A stretch of DNA of 64,000 nt from Aquabacterium sp. (GCA_030654395.1 JAURXM010000026.1:62001-126000); one strand, 5' to 3'; numbered from the stretch's first letter, positions 10,359-21,628 are shown. The notes: a model not told the origin generated them from the letters alone. Made by a program: numbers and translations.

Positions 10359-11500
10359 GAAGCGGCCGCAGCTTGTTCGGCCACACAGACGCGGTCGCGA
10401 CCAGTGGCCTTGGCTTGATACAGCGCGCGATCGGCTTGTTGCAGCATCTGTGCCGGACTCAGCCCGGCGCCTTGCACCACGCCCATGCTGACCGTGGCCT
10501 GAAAGCGTGCGCCAGGTTCACCAAATTGCTGTTGCGCCAATTGCTGGCGCAGCCGCTCGCAGACCGCCTGCGCTTTCTCTTGCGTGGTGTCAGGCAAAAC
10601 GAGCGCAAATTCTTCACCTCCAATGCGGCTGGCCAAGTCAGTCGGTGTACGCACACAGGCCATCAGCACCCGGCCGATGGCCCTCAACACCTCGTCGCCC
10701 ATGGCATGCCCATGCTGGTCATTGATGTTCTTGAACTGGTCTGCATCAATCAGCACCACGCTCATGGGCTGACCTGTTCGTGCTTGGCGCGCGGCCTCGT
10801 TGCTCAAGACTGACATGAAGTGGCGGCGGTTGGCCAAGCCTGTCAAACCATCGGTGTAAGACAGGCGGTGCAGATCGGCCATCATGACCTCTAGGCGGTC
10901 AAACAGCAGCAGCAAAATGCTCATGCAAATGGTGTAGCCCGCCACAAACATGAACTGGCGCCATTCGTGGAACCACCACACCGGCGCATCACCCAGCATG
11001 ACACGCTCAGTCAAGGCGGGGGCATAAGGCCACCACCCCAAGCCAACGCCCACGTCGGCCACCAATATGATGCCCAAAACGCACAGAAATGCCTGCACCA
11101 TGGGCCTGAGATCAAACAGGAGCAAACCAATGGCCAAAACGCTCAGCAAGGTGACGTTCGTGAGGCTGGTGTAGCTGCCGCCAAGGATCGTGACGCAGGC
11201 GTAACTCAGCCCAATGGCGAAAATAACGAACAAAACGGCGACAGGCACTGGGTGCGGTTGCGCGCGATGAGGCCAAAGCCAAAGGCCTACGGTGATGTTG
11301 ACCGCCACGGCCAGCAGGAACACCCCATCCAAGGCCCACATCAGGCCCATGTTCAGTGCCGATTTGATTTCAGGGATGCGAAATGCCAGCCAGTGCCCCA
11401 GCACCACGACCAAGAACACCGGCGTGGCAGCGAAAATCGCCAGCAACACACGCCAAGATGGCGTGGAACTGATGATGAAACGCTCCAACAACTGGCGCAT
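10355..11500 (-). CDS. Membrane GGDEF diguanylate cyclase (first of operon)
   Basis: 381 residues with about six hydrophobic segments (first 200 residues) and a C-terminal GGDEF domain. The active-site motif GGEEF is intact near residue 293, and FKNINDQHGHAMGD supplies the substrate and metal ligands. The I-site position reads TPTD rather than RxxD, so feedback inhibition is probably lost. This is the promoter-proximal gene of the six-gene signalling operon; the 135-base gap to the divergent gene at 11636 must contain its promoter. The membrane region has no recognised ligand-binding family. Confidence 0.9.
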   Translation of the reverse strand: MRQLLERFIISSTPSWRVLLAIFAATPVFLVVVLGHWLAFRIPEIKSALNMGLMWALDGVFLLAVAVNITVGLWLWPHRAQPHPVPVAVLFVIFAIGLSYACVTILGGSYTSLTNVTLLSVLAIGLLLFDLRPMVQAFLCVLGIILVADVGVGLGWWPYAPALTERVMLGDAPVWWFHEWRQFMFVAGYTICMSILLLLFDRLEVMMADLHRLSYTDGLTGLANRRHFMSVLSNEAARQARTGQPMSVVLIDADQFKNINDQHGHAMGDEVLRAIGRVLMACVRTPTDLASRIGGEEFALVLPDTTQEKAQAVCERLRQQLAQQQFGEPGARFQATVSMGVVQGAGLSPAQMLQQADRALYQAKATGRDRVCVAEQAAAAS

Positions 11501-11635
11501 GAAACCTACCTGAGGACGACGTTCATTGATCCTACATGGACAACTTGCGCAGTTTGACCTAGACGCAGCCTATATGTCTTATCGGCCACGCCGCGACGGA
11601 CTGAAGAGCACCCCGGACAGGGTTATGCTGGCGAT

Positions 11636-12010
11636 ATGAAAATGATCATTCGATGGTTGCTGCTGGCCTCTGCATTGGTACTTTTGACGCAGTGGGATAC
11701 CGGCATACAGGTCAAGAGTTTTGGCGCGGCCATGGGGGCAGCTTTTGTCATTGGCCTGCTCAACGCGTTTGTGCGGCCCTTGTTGATCCTGCTGACCCTG
11801 CCCGTCACCGTGCTGACGATGGGTTTGTTCCTGTTCGTGATCAATGCGCTGACCTTCCAGATGGCATCAGGGATGCTGGAGGGCTTTCAGGTGCACGGTT
11901 TTGGGGACGCCCTACTGGGATCCGTTTTGTATAGCCTGTGGGGGCTGGTCATTGATGCGGCGCTGGAGCGCATGATGGGGCCACGGCGTTTGCCGCCGCC
12001 AAGTCTGTAG
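11636..12010 (+). CDS. Holin-4 superfamily (YvlD-like) membrane protein
   Basis: A 124-residue inner-membrane protein with four hydrophobic helices and the NAFVRPLLILLTLPVTVLT segment typical of the COG1950/YvlD-like family. Despite the phage-holin family name, these chromosomal proteins have no proven lytic role. In other Burkholderiales a member of this family often lies between ahcY and metF; here it stands alone about 10 kb away and divergent from the GGDEF operon. It converges with pncC. Confidence 0.8.
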   Translation: MKMIIRWLLLASALVLLTQWDTGIQVKSFGAAMGAAFVIGLLNAFVRPLLILLTLPVTVLTMGLFLFVINALTFQMASGMLEGFQVHGFGDALLGSVLYSLWGLVIDAALERMMGPRRLPPPSL

Positions 12011-12027
12011 TCACACCAACCAGCAGA

Positions 12028-12513
12028 TCAAGGACAAGGCCCCAGCCGAGCGATCAGCCCGTTTAAGGCAGCCTCACACGTCTGTTGACGCACTTGGGCG
12101 CGCTCGCCGCTGAACACGATGCATTGGGCCGATGTGGCATGTCCGCGCACGGCCCATGCCAACCAAACGGTGCCCACGGGTTTGCTGGGCGAGCCGCCGC
12201 CGGGGCCCGCAATGCCGGTCACGGCCACGGCCACATCGACGCCTGCACGTTGTAGGGCGCCTTCGGCCATCGCTCGTGCAACGGCCTCGCTGACGGCGCC
12301 GTGCGTGTCGATCAAGCCCGCATCGACACCCAACATGTCCGTCTTGGCTTGGTTGCTGTAGGTCACAAAGCCCCGATCAAACCAAGCGCTGGAGCCCGCC
12401 ACGTCCGTGCACGCCGCAGCGATCAGGCCGCCTGTGCAGGATTCGGCTGTGGCCAGCGTCCAGCGCCTTGCCATCAACAAATCAGCCAAACGTGGGACGG
12501 CGTCCATGGCCAA
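12028..12513 (-). CDS. pncC: Nicotinamide-nucleotide amidase (CinA C-terminal domain)
   Basis: A 161-residue stand-alone CinA C-terminal domain. PncC deamidates NMN to nicotinate mononucleotide in pyridine-nucleotide salvage. Family signatures are TAESCTGGLIAAACT, the VTYSN stretch and AVTGIAGPGGGSPSKPVGTV. The start is either TTG at 12513, immediately after the pgpA stop, or ATG at 12507; the difference is two residues. It is the last gene of thiL-pgpA-pncC and is clearly co-transcribed. Confidence 0.93.
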   Translation of the reverse strand: MAMDAVPRLADLLMARRWTLATAESCTGGLIAAACTDVAGSSAWFDRGFVTYSNQAKTDMLGVDAGLIDTHGAVSEAVARAMAEGALQRAGVDVAVAVTGIAGPGGGSPSKPVGTVWLAWAVRGHATSAQCIVFSGERAQVRQQTCEAALNGLIARLGPCP

Positions 12514-13071
12514 TCAGTTGAGCGTGACGGCTATCACAGCCATCACGACCAACGCACACAGTGCTGCCACCAAGTCATCAAACATGATGCCAAGGCCTTG
12601 GGCCCAACCGATTTGCTGGCCCGGCTTGAGCTTGAACAACTGATCGGCCCAGCCCACAGGGCCCGGTTTGACGACGTCAAAAAAGCGGAACGTGGCAAAG
12701 GCCAGCAATTGCCCACGCCAGTCCAATGGGCTGAGTATCCACAGCATCAACCACAGGGCCCATATCTCATCCCAAACGACGGACCCGGGGTCAGACACAC
12801 GCAGGCTGCGGGCGGTGTGGGTGCAGGCCCAGCAGCCTACCAACCAGCCCAGTATCAAAATGCCTGCCCAGATCAAATCAGCTTGAGGGCCTGTACCCAG
12901 CCAGTGCTGCATGACCAAAAAGCTCAACCAAGCCCACAGCGTGCCGACGGTGCCCGGCGCCACAGGGCTGAGCCCGCTGCCCGCACCAAAAGCAATGAAG
13001 TGCGCGGGGTGGCTGAGCAGCAGCGCGACCGTGGCCCGACGGGGCGCGTTCATGGTGTTCACGCCGCTCAT
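12514..13071 (-). CDS. pgpA: Phosphatidylglycerophosphatase A
   Basis: A 185-residue inner-membrane enzyme that dephosphorylates phosphatidylglycerophosphate to phosphatidylglycerol. The N-terminal GAGSGLSPVAPGTVGTL is the family signature, followed by about four hydrophobic segments and acidic residues (VWDEIWALW). The ATG overlaps the thiL stop by ATGA, and the stop abuts pncC, so the three genes form one translationally coupled unit. Length is normal for the family. Confidence 0.93.
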   Translation of the reverse strand: MSGVNTMNAPRRATVALLLSHPAHFIAFGAGSGLSPVAPGTVGTLWAWLSFLVMQHWLGTGPQADLIWAGILILGWLVGCWACTHTARSLRVSDPGSVVWDEIWALWLMLWILSPLDWRGQLLAFATFRFFDVVKPGPVGWADQLFKLKPGQQIGWAQGLGIMFDDLVAALCALVVMAVIAVTLN

Positions 13072-14069
13072 GGCGCCTCCTTGAAGTGGTCAAACGAGGC
13101 CCACCGGTTGGCCAGCGCCTGCGTTGGCGCGACTTGATCAGCATCGCCCTGCCAAAGGCGCAAGCCGGGCTCGACCTCGATATGACCGATGCGGCTCAGG
13201 CGCAACCCCAGGTTGGCGCTCAAAGCCAGCAGACGTTCGCGTGCAGGCCTGGCTGCGGTGAACACCAGTTCATAGTCGTCCCCCCCGGCGAGGATGCAGT
13301 CGAGTTGTGTATCTGGTGCACGCGCAGCCACATGGCGGCTGCGTGGCAGCGCATCGACAAACAAGCTGCACCCCACGCGGCTGCGCTTGAGTATGTGACC
13401 CAAGTCGCCCAACAAGCCGTCTGAGACATCAATGGCCGCCGTAGCCAAGCCGCGCAAGCCCAGCCCCAGCGCCACACGCGGCACCGGGCATTCCATGGCC
13501 AAGCGCACAGCATCAAAGGTAGGGGCATCCAAGCCCGGGGACAAGGTGCCACGGAAGGTTTCGAGCGCGAGGCGGGCCTCACCGGGCTCGCCGCTGACCC
13601 AGATGTCATCGCCGGGCTTGGCACCGCTGCGCAACAGGGCTTGCCCCATCGGCACCTCACCCATCACCGTGATGCCGATGGCCAAGGGGCCGGCCGTGGT
13701 GTCCCCGCCAATCAATTCGCACCCATGCGCATCGGCCAGATCCAACAGGCCCTTGGCGAAGCTGCCCAACCAAGGGGCATCCACGCGAGGCAAGGTCAAG
13801 GCCAAGGTGAAGGCCATTGGCTTCGCGCCACAGGCAGCCAAATCCGACAAATTAACGGCCAAGCACTTGTGCCCTAAGCGCGTGGGGTTGACCGTTGACA
13901 AAAAGTGCCTGCCCTCGACCAAGGTATCCGTCGACACGGCCATGTGCATGCCCGGGCTGAGCGCCAGCACCGCGCAATCATCGCCATTGCCCACGACCGC
14001 ACGACGCGGCCCCTGTCCATCAGCACGCAGAAAGAAACGTTCAATGAGATCAAATTCACCTAGGCTCAT
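13068..14069 (-). CDS. thiL: Thiamine-monophosphate kinase
   Basis: 333 residues, normal for ThiL, which phosphorylates thiamine monophosphate to the diphosphate cofactor. Recognisable blocks are GEFDLIERFF at the N-terminus, GNGDDCAVL, STDTLVEGRHF, the LSDLAACGAKP stretch and ISDGLLGDLGHIL-type segment (seen as VSDGLLGDLGHIL) and GGDDYELVF. It heads the thiL-pgpA-pncC operon and is divergent from maeB with 83 bases between. No TPP riboswitch was seen in that short gap. Confidence 0.95.
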   Translation of the reverse strand: MSLGEFDLIERFFLRADGQGPRRAVVGNGDDCAVLALSPGMHMAVSTDTLVEGRHFLSTVNPTRLGHKCLAVNLSDLAACGAKPMAFTLALTLPRVDAPWLGSFAKGLLDLADAHGCELIGGDTTAGPLAIGITVMGEVPMGQALLRSGAKPGDDIWVSGEPGEARLALETFRGTLSPGLDAPTFDAVRLAMECPVPRVALGLGLRGLATAAIDVSDGLLGDLGHILKRSRVGCSLFVDALPRSRHVAARAPDTQLDCILAGGDDYELVFTAARPARERLLALSANLGLRLSRIGHIEVEPGLRLWQGDADQVAPTQALANRWASFDHFKEAP

Positions 14070-14152
14070 GGCGACATTGTCGCGCCTTTGACGTCGGCGG
14101 CATAATCAATACCCAATCAGGGCTGCGCGCAGCCACACAAGGGCTCCACAGC

Positions 14153-16447
<2,295 letters not shown>

Positions 16448-16502
16448 ATTTGAGCGCTTAAAGAGGGCGGCAATTATATTGCCATTTGTCAACCCCCTAC
16501 GC

Positions 16503-16551
16503 AAAGGCCCCGCGCAACAGCTTATTGGTGCGCGGGGCCTTGAGCTTTTTG
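16503..16551 (+). terminator. Terminator after maeB
   Basis: A perfect 12-base-pair stem, AAGGCCCCGCGC (16503-16514) with GCGCGGGGCCTT (16530-16541), follows the maeB stop by about 55 bases. The T tract is interrupted (TT, then GAGC, then TTTTT), so termination may be imperfect but the stem is very stable. Confidence 0.75.
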
Positions 16552-16610
16552 CTCATTTTCGATACAGTCACGCTTTGTACACAGAGCTGCATTGCTGACA
16601 GGGTCAAAGC

Positions 16611-17105
16611 TTGAAACACAGCAACATGGTGCCGCAAACACAGAACGAGGAACAGGCATCAAGCACCATTCGCTTGGTGACATCGCCAAATCGCCTCACA
16701 AGGCGATCGGTCGGGGCCTTGGTCGGTGTAGCGCTCATTTGCGCGATAGGCGGGCTTGCATCCGAAGCCTTGGCCCGTCGCCAAGCCTACACGCAGGACA
16801 TCGACGCCGCATCCACGGTGCCATTGTCCAGCCTACCTGACCAAGCGCAAGACGTTCATCGGCGCATTTTGGCCGGCGGCCCATTTCGCTACACCAAAGA
16901 CGGTGTGGTGTTTGGCAACCGTGAACGCATCTTGCCGCGCCAGCAACGCGGTTTTTATCATGAATACACCGTGCCCACTCCGGGCGAGCGTGACCGCGGC
17001 GCGCGGCGCATCGTCTGCGGAGGTAAAGATGACCGCAAACCGGAAACTTGTTTCTATTCCAAGGATCACTACCAAAGCTTCCAACCGATAGACCCCCTGC
17101 GCTGA
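16611..17105 (+). CDS. Secreted barnase-type guanyl-specific ribonuclease
   Basis: 164 residues: a basic N-terminus (LTRRSVG), a hydrophobic export segment (about 42-60), then a compact RNase domain of the N1/T1/barnase group. The catalytic triad of barnase is recognisable: Glu in YHEYT, Arg in RGARRIV and His in SKDHYQSF. The TTG at 16611 is chosen because AGGG (16600-16603) lies 7 bases upstream; ATG at 16626 is the alternative. The barstar-like gene follows 86 bases downstream, so this is an RNase-inhibitor pair. It could serve nutrient RNA degradation or antagonism. Two cysteines near the C-terminus (VCGG, TCFY) could form a disulfide. Confidence 0.88.
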   Translation: MKHSNMVPQTQNEEQASSTIRLVTSPNRLTRRSVGALVGVALICAIGGLASEALARRQAYTQDIDAASTVPLSSLPDQAQDVHRRILAGGPFRYTKDGVVFGNRERILPRQQRGFYHEYTVPTPGERDRGARRIVCGGKDDRKPETCFYSKDHYQSFQPIDPLR

Positions 17106-17191
17106 AGCTCGCACCCAAGCTGTACCCGCCAAACGCCGTTCTTTTTTCTTGACCCTCTAACTACTGCCCGCAAGGGCATGAGCACACCCTC

Positions 17192-17776
17192 ATGTACCAC
17201 GGGCCCCAAGCAATCATGCTGTTGCAATCCGTTCGACCCAACATTGTTCAATCTATCCGCGCTTACCGTCCGGAAGACTTGCAACTGGCGGCCAACGCGG
17301 CTGGTCAGCATTTCCTGTACACCAACCTGAGCGCTGCTCAGTGCAAACAGGATGTGCTGGACATCATCGCCCGCGACTTCCTGTTTCCGGATCACTTCGG
17401 CAAGAACCTCGATGCCCTGTATGACTGCATCACCGACTTGGTACACAAGTCTGGTACGCAGCCTGGTTTTGTCGTCGTACTGGAGCTGATTCCTGACGCC
17501 GCCAAGTGCGACCGTGAGACACGCGAGCAATTGCTGGACGCCTTCCGTGACGCGGCTGACTTCTGGAGCGAGCGCAAGATCCCCTTCCGCGTCTTCTACT
17601 CCATGGCCGTGTCGGGCAAAGAGTCCGTCAGCAATTGGGACAAGGTCGACGTCGCGCAAAACGACGCTGTCGTCAAGCCAGTGAAGATCTCCAAGAACGC
17701 GCAACAGCCCATGATCATGAACCTGCCCCCCATGAGCAGCGTGTTCGACACATCGGCATTGCTGGACGCAGCCTGA
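17192..17776 (+). CDS. Barstar-family ribonuclease inhibitor
   Basis: 194 residues with a central barstar domain (about 50-130): FLFPDHFGKNLDALYDCITD matches the RNase-binding helix and loop, with the acidic residues that plug the barnase active site. Classical barstar is about 90 residues; this protein has about 50 extra residues before and 60 after the domain, the tail being unstructured-looking. It is encoded just downstream of the barnase-type RNase and should protect the cytoplasm before export. The ATG at 17216 is a possible later start; no strong ribosome-binding site decides. Confidence 0.88.
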   Translation: MYHGPQAIMLLQSVRPNIVQSIRAYRPEDLQLAANAAGQHFLYTNLSAAQCKQDVLDIIARDFLFPDHFGKNLDALYDCITDLVHKSGTQPGFVVVLELIPDAAKCDRETREQLLDAFRDAADFWSERKIPFRVFYSMAVSGKESVSNWDKVDVAQNDAVVKPVKISKNAQQPMIMNLPPMSSVFDTSALLDAA

Positions 17777-17810
17777 TAGACGCCGGCCTCTTGCCCTGAG
17801 GCGCGAAACC

Positions 17811-17837
17811 AAAAAAGAGCCCTAGGGCTCTTTTTTT
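17811..17837. terminator. Bidirectional terminator between barstar and slt
   Basis: Six A, the palindrome GAGCCCT/AGGGCTC (17817-17830) and seven T form a hairpin that can terminate in both directions. It overlaps the slt stop codon (17836-17838) and so serves the convergent barstar and slt genes. Confidence 0.88.
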
Positions 17838-20115
17838 ACGGCAAATCATCCTCGGTCGGCGGCGCTTTGTCCGACCGCGGCCCAATGGTCGCACCCAAGC
17901 GGGCCTTGATCGACAAGGGCTGACCGTTCAGAATGTGCGCATAAACGGTCGCATTCGACAGCACTTTTTTCACGTAGTCACGGGTTTCATTGAACGGGAT
18001 GTTCTCAACCCACGCCGCCGCATCCATGCGAGAGCCTTCGCGCCAGCGCCTAGGCCGCGAAGGCCCCGCGTTGTAAGCCGCCGCCGCCATGGCCTGCGCA
18101 CCTTGGAAATCATCCAGCACCAGCTTCAAGTAGCCCGCCCCGATCCGCAAATTGGTCATGCGGTCAGTGATCCGATCAGGGTGGTAGTCAATCGACAGCT
18201 TGTGCGCCGTCCACGCCGCCGTAGCGGGCATCACCTGCATCAAGCCAGAGGCGCCCACGGTTGATTTGGCCGCCACCAGAAAACGCGACTCTTGCCGGAT
18301 CAGCCCGTACATATAGGCAGGGTCCAACCCGACTTCACGTGCAGCGGCCAATACGTCTTGCTTAAACGGCGTGGGATAGCGTTGATCCAGATCGATCACT
18401 TGGCGCGTGCGGTCACTGGAGTTGATACAGCGGTCCCAAATCTCACGGCGGCAAGCCTCCTCGGACACGGCCAACAGCTCGCGGTCACTCAGCCCGCCTG
18501 GCTTGCTATAAGCCACCGTGAAGTTCCACTCGCGCGCCGCCTCACCGCGCCAGCCCAAGTTCAGCATGCGCAAGGCGCGGTCCACGCCAGGCATCGCCTG
18601 GGCCGCGGCCACCTCGGCATCCGTCAAAGGCGCAGGGTTGGCAGGCGCACGCGCAGGGGCGCCATGGAGCTCTTCTGCTGCGATTTGCCCATAGAAGGTA
18701 AACGGATTGGCCACCCTGCCCAGCAAATCACGCGCCTGCTGACGCATCGCATCAACGACAGCAACTGGCGTCGTCGTGTGGTTCATCCCCTTGGCCCGAG
18801 CTTGCAGCCCCCGGGCCTTCCAATACAGCCACGCGCCGTCTTGCTGCTGCTCTGGGGACATGGCATCGATGGCCTGGTCAACCAGTGCCCAACGCTGCGG
18901 TTGACCAGACACAGCAGCACGCACGCCGCTGCGAGCCATCCACGCCAAGGTTTCAGCCGACCAAGCCAAGGCCAAGCGTGAGCCCCCTTGGCGCAACTCG
19001 CCAGTGCCAGCGGCCAAAACGCGGTCTGCCAAGGCGCGCTCAAAATAAGTGGGGGCAGCAGGCAGCAGGCGCCAAGCCGATGCCCGGCCCAACTGTGCCC
19101 ACGCCCAAGCGGCCTCTTCGGCCGTCCATCCCCAGCGTCCACGCATGGCAGGGTCTTCCATCGCTGCGGCCGCCGCGATCGGGTCCATGCCCGTCCATCG
19201 GATAAATGCCAACAAGCTCAAAGGCCCATGCGCCTGTGGGTGAATATCCAAAGGAATGGGCGTCAAATCCGGCTTGGATTTGCCCCCCTTGCGCTTGGCC
19301 TTGTGTTTGCCCTTGGGTGTCGGGGCCATCGCTGCAGCGGGCGCCTGCACAGCCCCAAGCCCTGCCAGCGAGCCCGAGCCCACTCGGTTGCGTGGCATCA
19401 AAAAAGCCTCGGGCTGGCCCATGACCTTGTCCATCGCGCGTGCAACGGCCTCACCCAATAACTTGGCGGTTTGCTGTACAGCGCGTGGTTTGTCCACCTC
19501 GATGGCCAAGCGCAACTTGCGCCAGACATCGGCCGTATCGAGCACCCCGGCACCCACCAACACCTGAGCCATGGCGTCGCAACCGTAATCCGCATCCTTC
19601 TGGCCCCACCACGCCTGACGCGCTTGCTCACGCCAATCGCCAGGCGCCTCCATCGGCGTCTTGGTCTGGTAGCGCGCCAGCACACCCAAACAGCTGACCT
19701 CCCGGTCATCGTTCATCCGAAAACTGGGTTGGATGCGCAGATAAGTGCGCCAGTCCTGCCGCCGCCCCAACTCCAGCAACCAGTCGTTGCGTGCGCGATC
19801 GGCAACGTAGCTGTCAGGCCAACGGGCAAGGAACTCGTCGACCTCGGTGGGGCCAGCCTCCATCAGCCGCACCTGGAAGTACCAATAATCAGCCCATGGA
19901 GCCAAGGGGTGATGTGCCGCAATCAAGGCATCGCGTGCGCTCAGCAAGCGCCCTTTGTCGCGCACACGCAGGGCCTCTCGTGCCTCTTGCACCGTGCCAT
20001 CGTCTCCTGACGAGGCCTGCGCCACCGGCATCACCGCCCCCATCAGCCCACATACAAGCAGCATGGCCGCCAACGGGCGCAAGCCCAAAGACGCATACTT
20101 ATCAGAATTTCGCAA
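17836..20115 (-). CDS. slt: Soluble lytic murein transglycosylase (Slt70 type)
   Basis: 759 residues with a signal peptide (core about 12-33, AQASS cleavage region), a long alpha-superhelical region, and a C-terminal SLT domain (about 590-720). The catalytic Glu is in GLIRQESRF, with GLMQVMP and AAAYNAGPSR motifs intact. The enzyme cleaves glycan strands in the periplasm and leaves 1,6-anhydro ends. A basic stretch rich in Lys (GKHKAKRKGGKSK, about residue 275) is an unusual insertion in the superhelical part. It is divergent from the cyclo-ligase gene with only 17 bases between starts. Confidence 0.93.
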   Translation of the reverse strand: MRNSDKYASLGLRPLAAMLLVCGLMGAVMPVAQASSGDDGTVQEAREALRVRDKGRLLSARDALIAAHHPLAPWADYWYFQVRLMEAGPTEVDEFLARWPDSYVADRARNDWLLELGRRQDWRTYLRIQPSFRMNDDREVSCLGVLARYQTKTPMEAPGDWREQARQAWWGQKDADYGCDAMAQVLVGAGVLDTADVWRKLRLAIEVDKPRAVQQTAKLLGEAVARAMDKVMGQPEAFLMPRNRVGSGSLAGLGAVQAPAAAMAPTPKGKHKAKRKGGKSKPDLTPIPLDIHPQAHGPLSLLAFIRWTGMDPIAAAAAMEDPAMRGRWGWTAEEAAWAWAQLGRASAWRLLPAAPTYFERALADRVLAAGTGELRQGGSRLALAWSAETLAWMARSGVRAAVSGQPQRWALVDQAIDAMSPEQQQDGAWLYWKARGLQARAKGMNHTTTPVAVVDAMRQQARDLLGRVANPFTFYGQIAAEELHGAPARAPANPAPLTDAEVAAAQAMPGVDRALRMLNLGWRGEAAREWNFTVAYSKPGGLSDRELLAVSEEACRREIWDRCINSSDRTRQVIDLDQRYPTPFKQDVLAAAREVGLDPAYMYGLIRQESRFLVAAKSTVGASGLMQVMPATAAWTAHKLSIDYHPDRITDRMTNLRIGAGYLKLVLDDFQGAQAMAAAAYNAGPSRPRRWREGSRMDAAAWVENIPFNETRDYVKKVLSNATVYAHILNGQPLSIKARLGATIGPRSDKAPPTEDDLP

Positions 20116-20132
20116 TTGATTGACCTTTTGTT

Positions 20133-20711
20133 ATGCCGATGAACGCCCAACATCCCGACCGCACTGCCCTGCGCCGCAGCCTGTTGGCAGCACGCCGCGC
20201 TTGGACCAACACCCCTGCAGCCCTTGTGGCACAACAGCAATTGCATGATCGGGTGATGGCGGTCTTGGCCCAACTTGAGCCGGACTGCTTGGGCCTTTTT
20301 TGGCCTATGCAAGGCGAATTTAACCCAATGAACGCCGCCTTAGAGGCCCAAAGCCAATGGGGATGTCAATTAGCCTTACCTTTTGCCCGCAAAACACCGG
20401 TCGACATGCATTTCCGCCTATGGAACGGGGACCAACCCACCACAGTTGACGAGTGCAACATCCCCAGCCCAACGGGCAAACCGATCGTGCCCGACGTGGT
20501 GCTGGTGCCCTGCTTAGGCTTCACGCAACAAGGCTGGCGTTTAGGTTATGGAGGCGGCTACTTCGACCGTTTTTTGTCGCTACACCCGGAAATCACCGCG
20601 GTTGGCGTGGCTTGGGATGCCGGTCGTCTTGATGCCAAAGCACTTACCCCACAAGCCCACGACATCCCTTTGGTGGCTGTCTTGACAGAAAACGACACTT
20701 GGAGCGCCTGA
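20133..20711 (+). CDS. 5-formyltetrahydrofolate cyclo-ligase
   Basis: 192 residues, the usual length for this enzyme, which converts 5-formyl-THF to 5,10-methenyl-THF with ATP in one-carbon metabolism. The RRSLLAARRA N-terminus, VPCLGFTQQGWRLGYGGG and YFDRFL blocks are diagnostic. The start could be ATG at 20133 or 20139. The start codons of this gene and of slt are 17 bases apart, so each promoter must lie within the other gene's 5' region. A GC-rich hairpin directly after the stop (from about 20713) may terminate it. Confidence 0.93.
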   Translation: MPMNAQHPDRTALRRSLLAARRAWTNTPAALVAQQQLHDRVMAVLAQLEPDCLGLFWPMQGEFNPMNAALEAQSQWGCQLALPFARKTPVDMHFRLWNGDQPTTVDECNIPSPTGKPIVPDVVLVPCLGFTQQGWRLGYGGGYFDRFLSLHPEITAVGVAWDAGRLDAKALTPQAHDIPLVAVLTENDTWSA

Positions 20712-20862
20712 CGCCCCCCCGGACTCGGGGGGAAGAGCGAGGGAACCCTATGCATTAATTAACGAACCACATTCAAAATCAATTCCATGCTCTGCAAAAG
20801 AGCCTCCAACAACGAGGGGGCGCCCGCAGCGCTCGACAATTAACCCCTACAAGGACGTGAAC

Positions 20863-21543
20863 ATGAAATTCATCAAGCAGTTCAGCATGTCGTTCCTGGC
20901 CGTTGCCGCTTTTGCAGCTTCCGCCGCGACCAGCCAGCCTTTCACGGCAGCCACAGCGATAATCAAGCTTGACACAAGCTACCTGAATGCCAATTCTTAC
21001 ACTGTGGGCGCCTTGGGCGCATCGACTTATAACGCAGCAACCGGCACGCTGACCGATCCGCTGCAAGGCGTCTCGATCTTAAGCAACCCCGGCGCTTTGA
21101 GCATCGACTTCAGCGACACCTCCGGTTTGTCCCTCAAAAAGGGTCTGACAACAGTCAAGCTGACTGACTTCACCTTTGACATCGCCAGCAACAGTCTGTT
21201 TGGCACAGTCACTTCCGGCATTTTCGTGAACTTGCCTAATATCTCGATGTTGACTGCGACATCCGTCCGCGGTGACTTCGGTGGCAGCGATGCGCTCAAC
21301 AGCATCACAACGTCCAGCACCCCACGTGCCCTGAACTTCTTGGCCACTGGTTTTGTACTGTCTGAGTCATTCAAGACACTGCTGACTGAAAACGGCGTTG
21401 ACCCCACCAGCATGGCCTTCGTTGCCAGCATCGTCAAGTCCGTGGCCATCGGCACCGGCGCGGTGCCTGAGCCAACAACCTACGCCCTGATGGGCTTGGG
21501 TTTGGTCGGCATCGCTTTTGCCGCTCGCCGCAAGCAAGCTTGA
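20863..21543 (+). CDS. PEP-CTERM sorting-domain protein
   Basis: 226 residues: N-terminal signal peptide (about 1-25), a Ser/Thr/Gly-rich beta-type body, and a C-terminal PEP-CTERM signal: VPEPTTYALMGLGLVG then a hydrophobic stretch and ARRKQA. Such proteins are processed by an exosortase and exported to the surface in exopolysaccharide-making bacteria. The start at 20863 has AAGGA (20851-20855) 7 bases upstream; the in-frame GTG at 20857 lacks spacing. No exosortase is encoded in the window. Body function is unknown. Confidence 0.9.
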   Translation: MKFIKQFSMSFLAVAAFAASAATSQPFTAATAIIKLDTSYLNANSYTVGALGASTYNAATGTLTDPLQGVSILSNPGALSIDFSDTSGLSLKKGLTTVKLTDFTFDIASNSLFGTVTSGIFVNLPNISMLTATSVRGDFGGSDALNSITTSSTPRALNFLATGFVLSESFKTLLTENGVDPTSMAFVASIVKSVAIGTGAVPEPTTYALMGLGLVGIAFAARRKQA

Positions 21544-21600
21544 TGTACCAAGCCTGATCTGGTTACCGCTGGGTCAGGTGCCCCCTTAGTGGGGCTAATA

Positions 21601-21628
21601 AAAAAGCGCCTCAAACGGGCGCTTTTTT
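21601..21628. terminator. Bidirectional terminator
   Basis: AAAAAGCGCC pairs with GGCGCTTTTTT across a short loop. It lies between the convergent PEP-CTERM gene and ompW and can serve both. Confidence 0.88.

Noticed and set aside
11636-12010. Phage holin suggesting a prophage remnant
   Set aside because: The family name is misleading; the gene is a chromosomal YvlD-like membrane protein and no phage genes lie nearby.
12301-13137. 278-codon plus-strand open frame
   Set aside because: It is antisense to pncC, pgpA and the end of thiL, which form a coherent operon.
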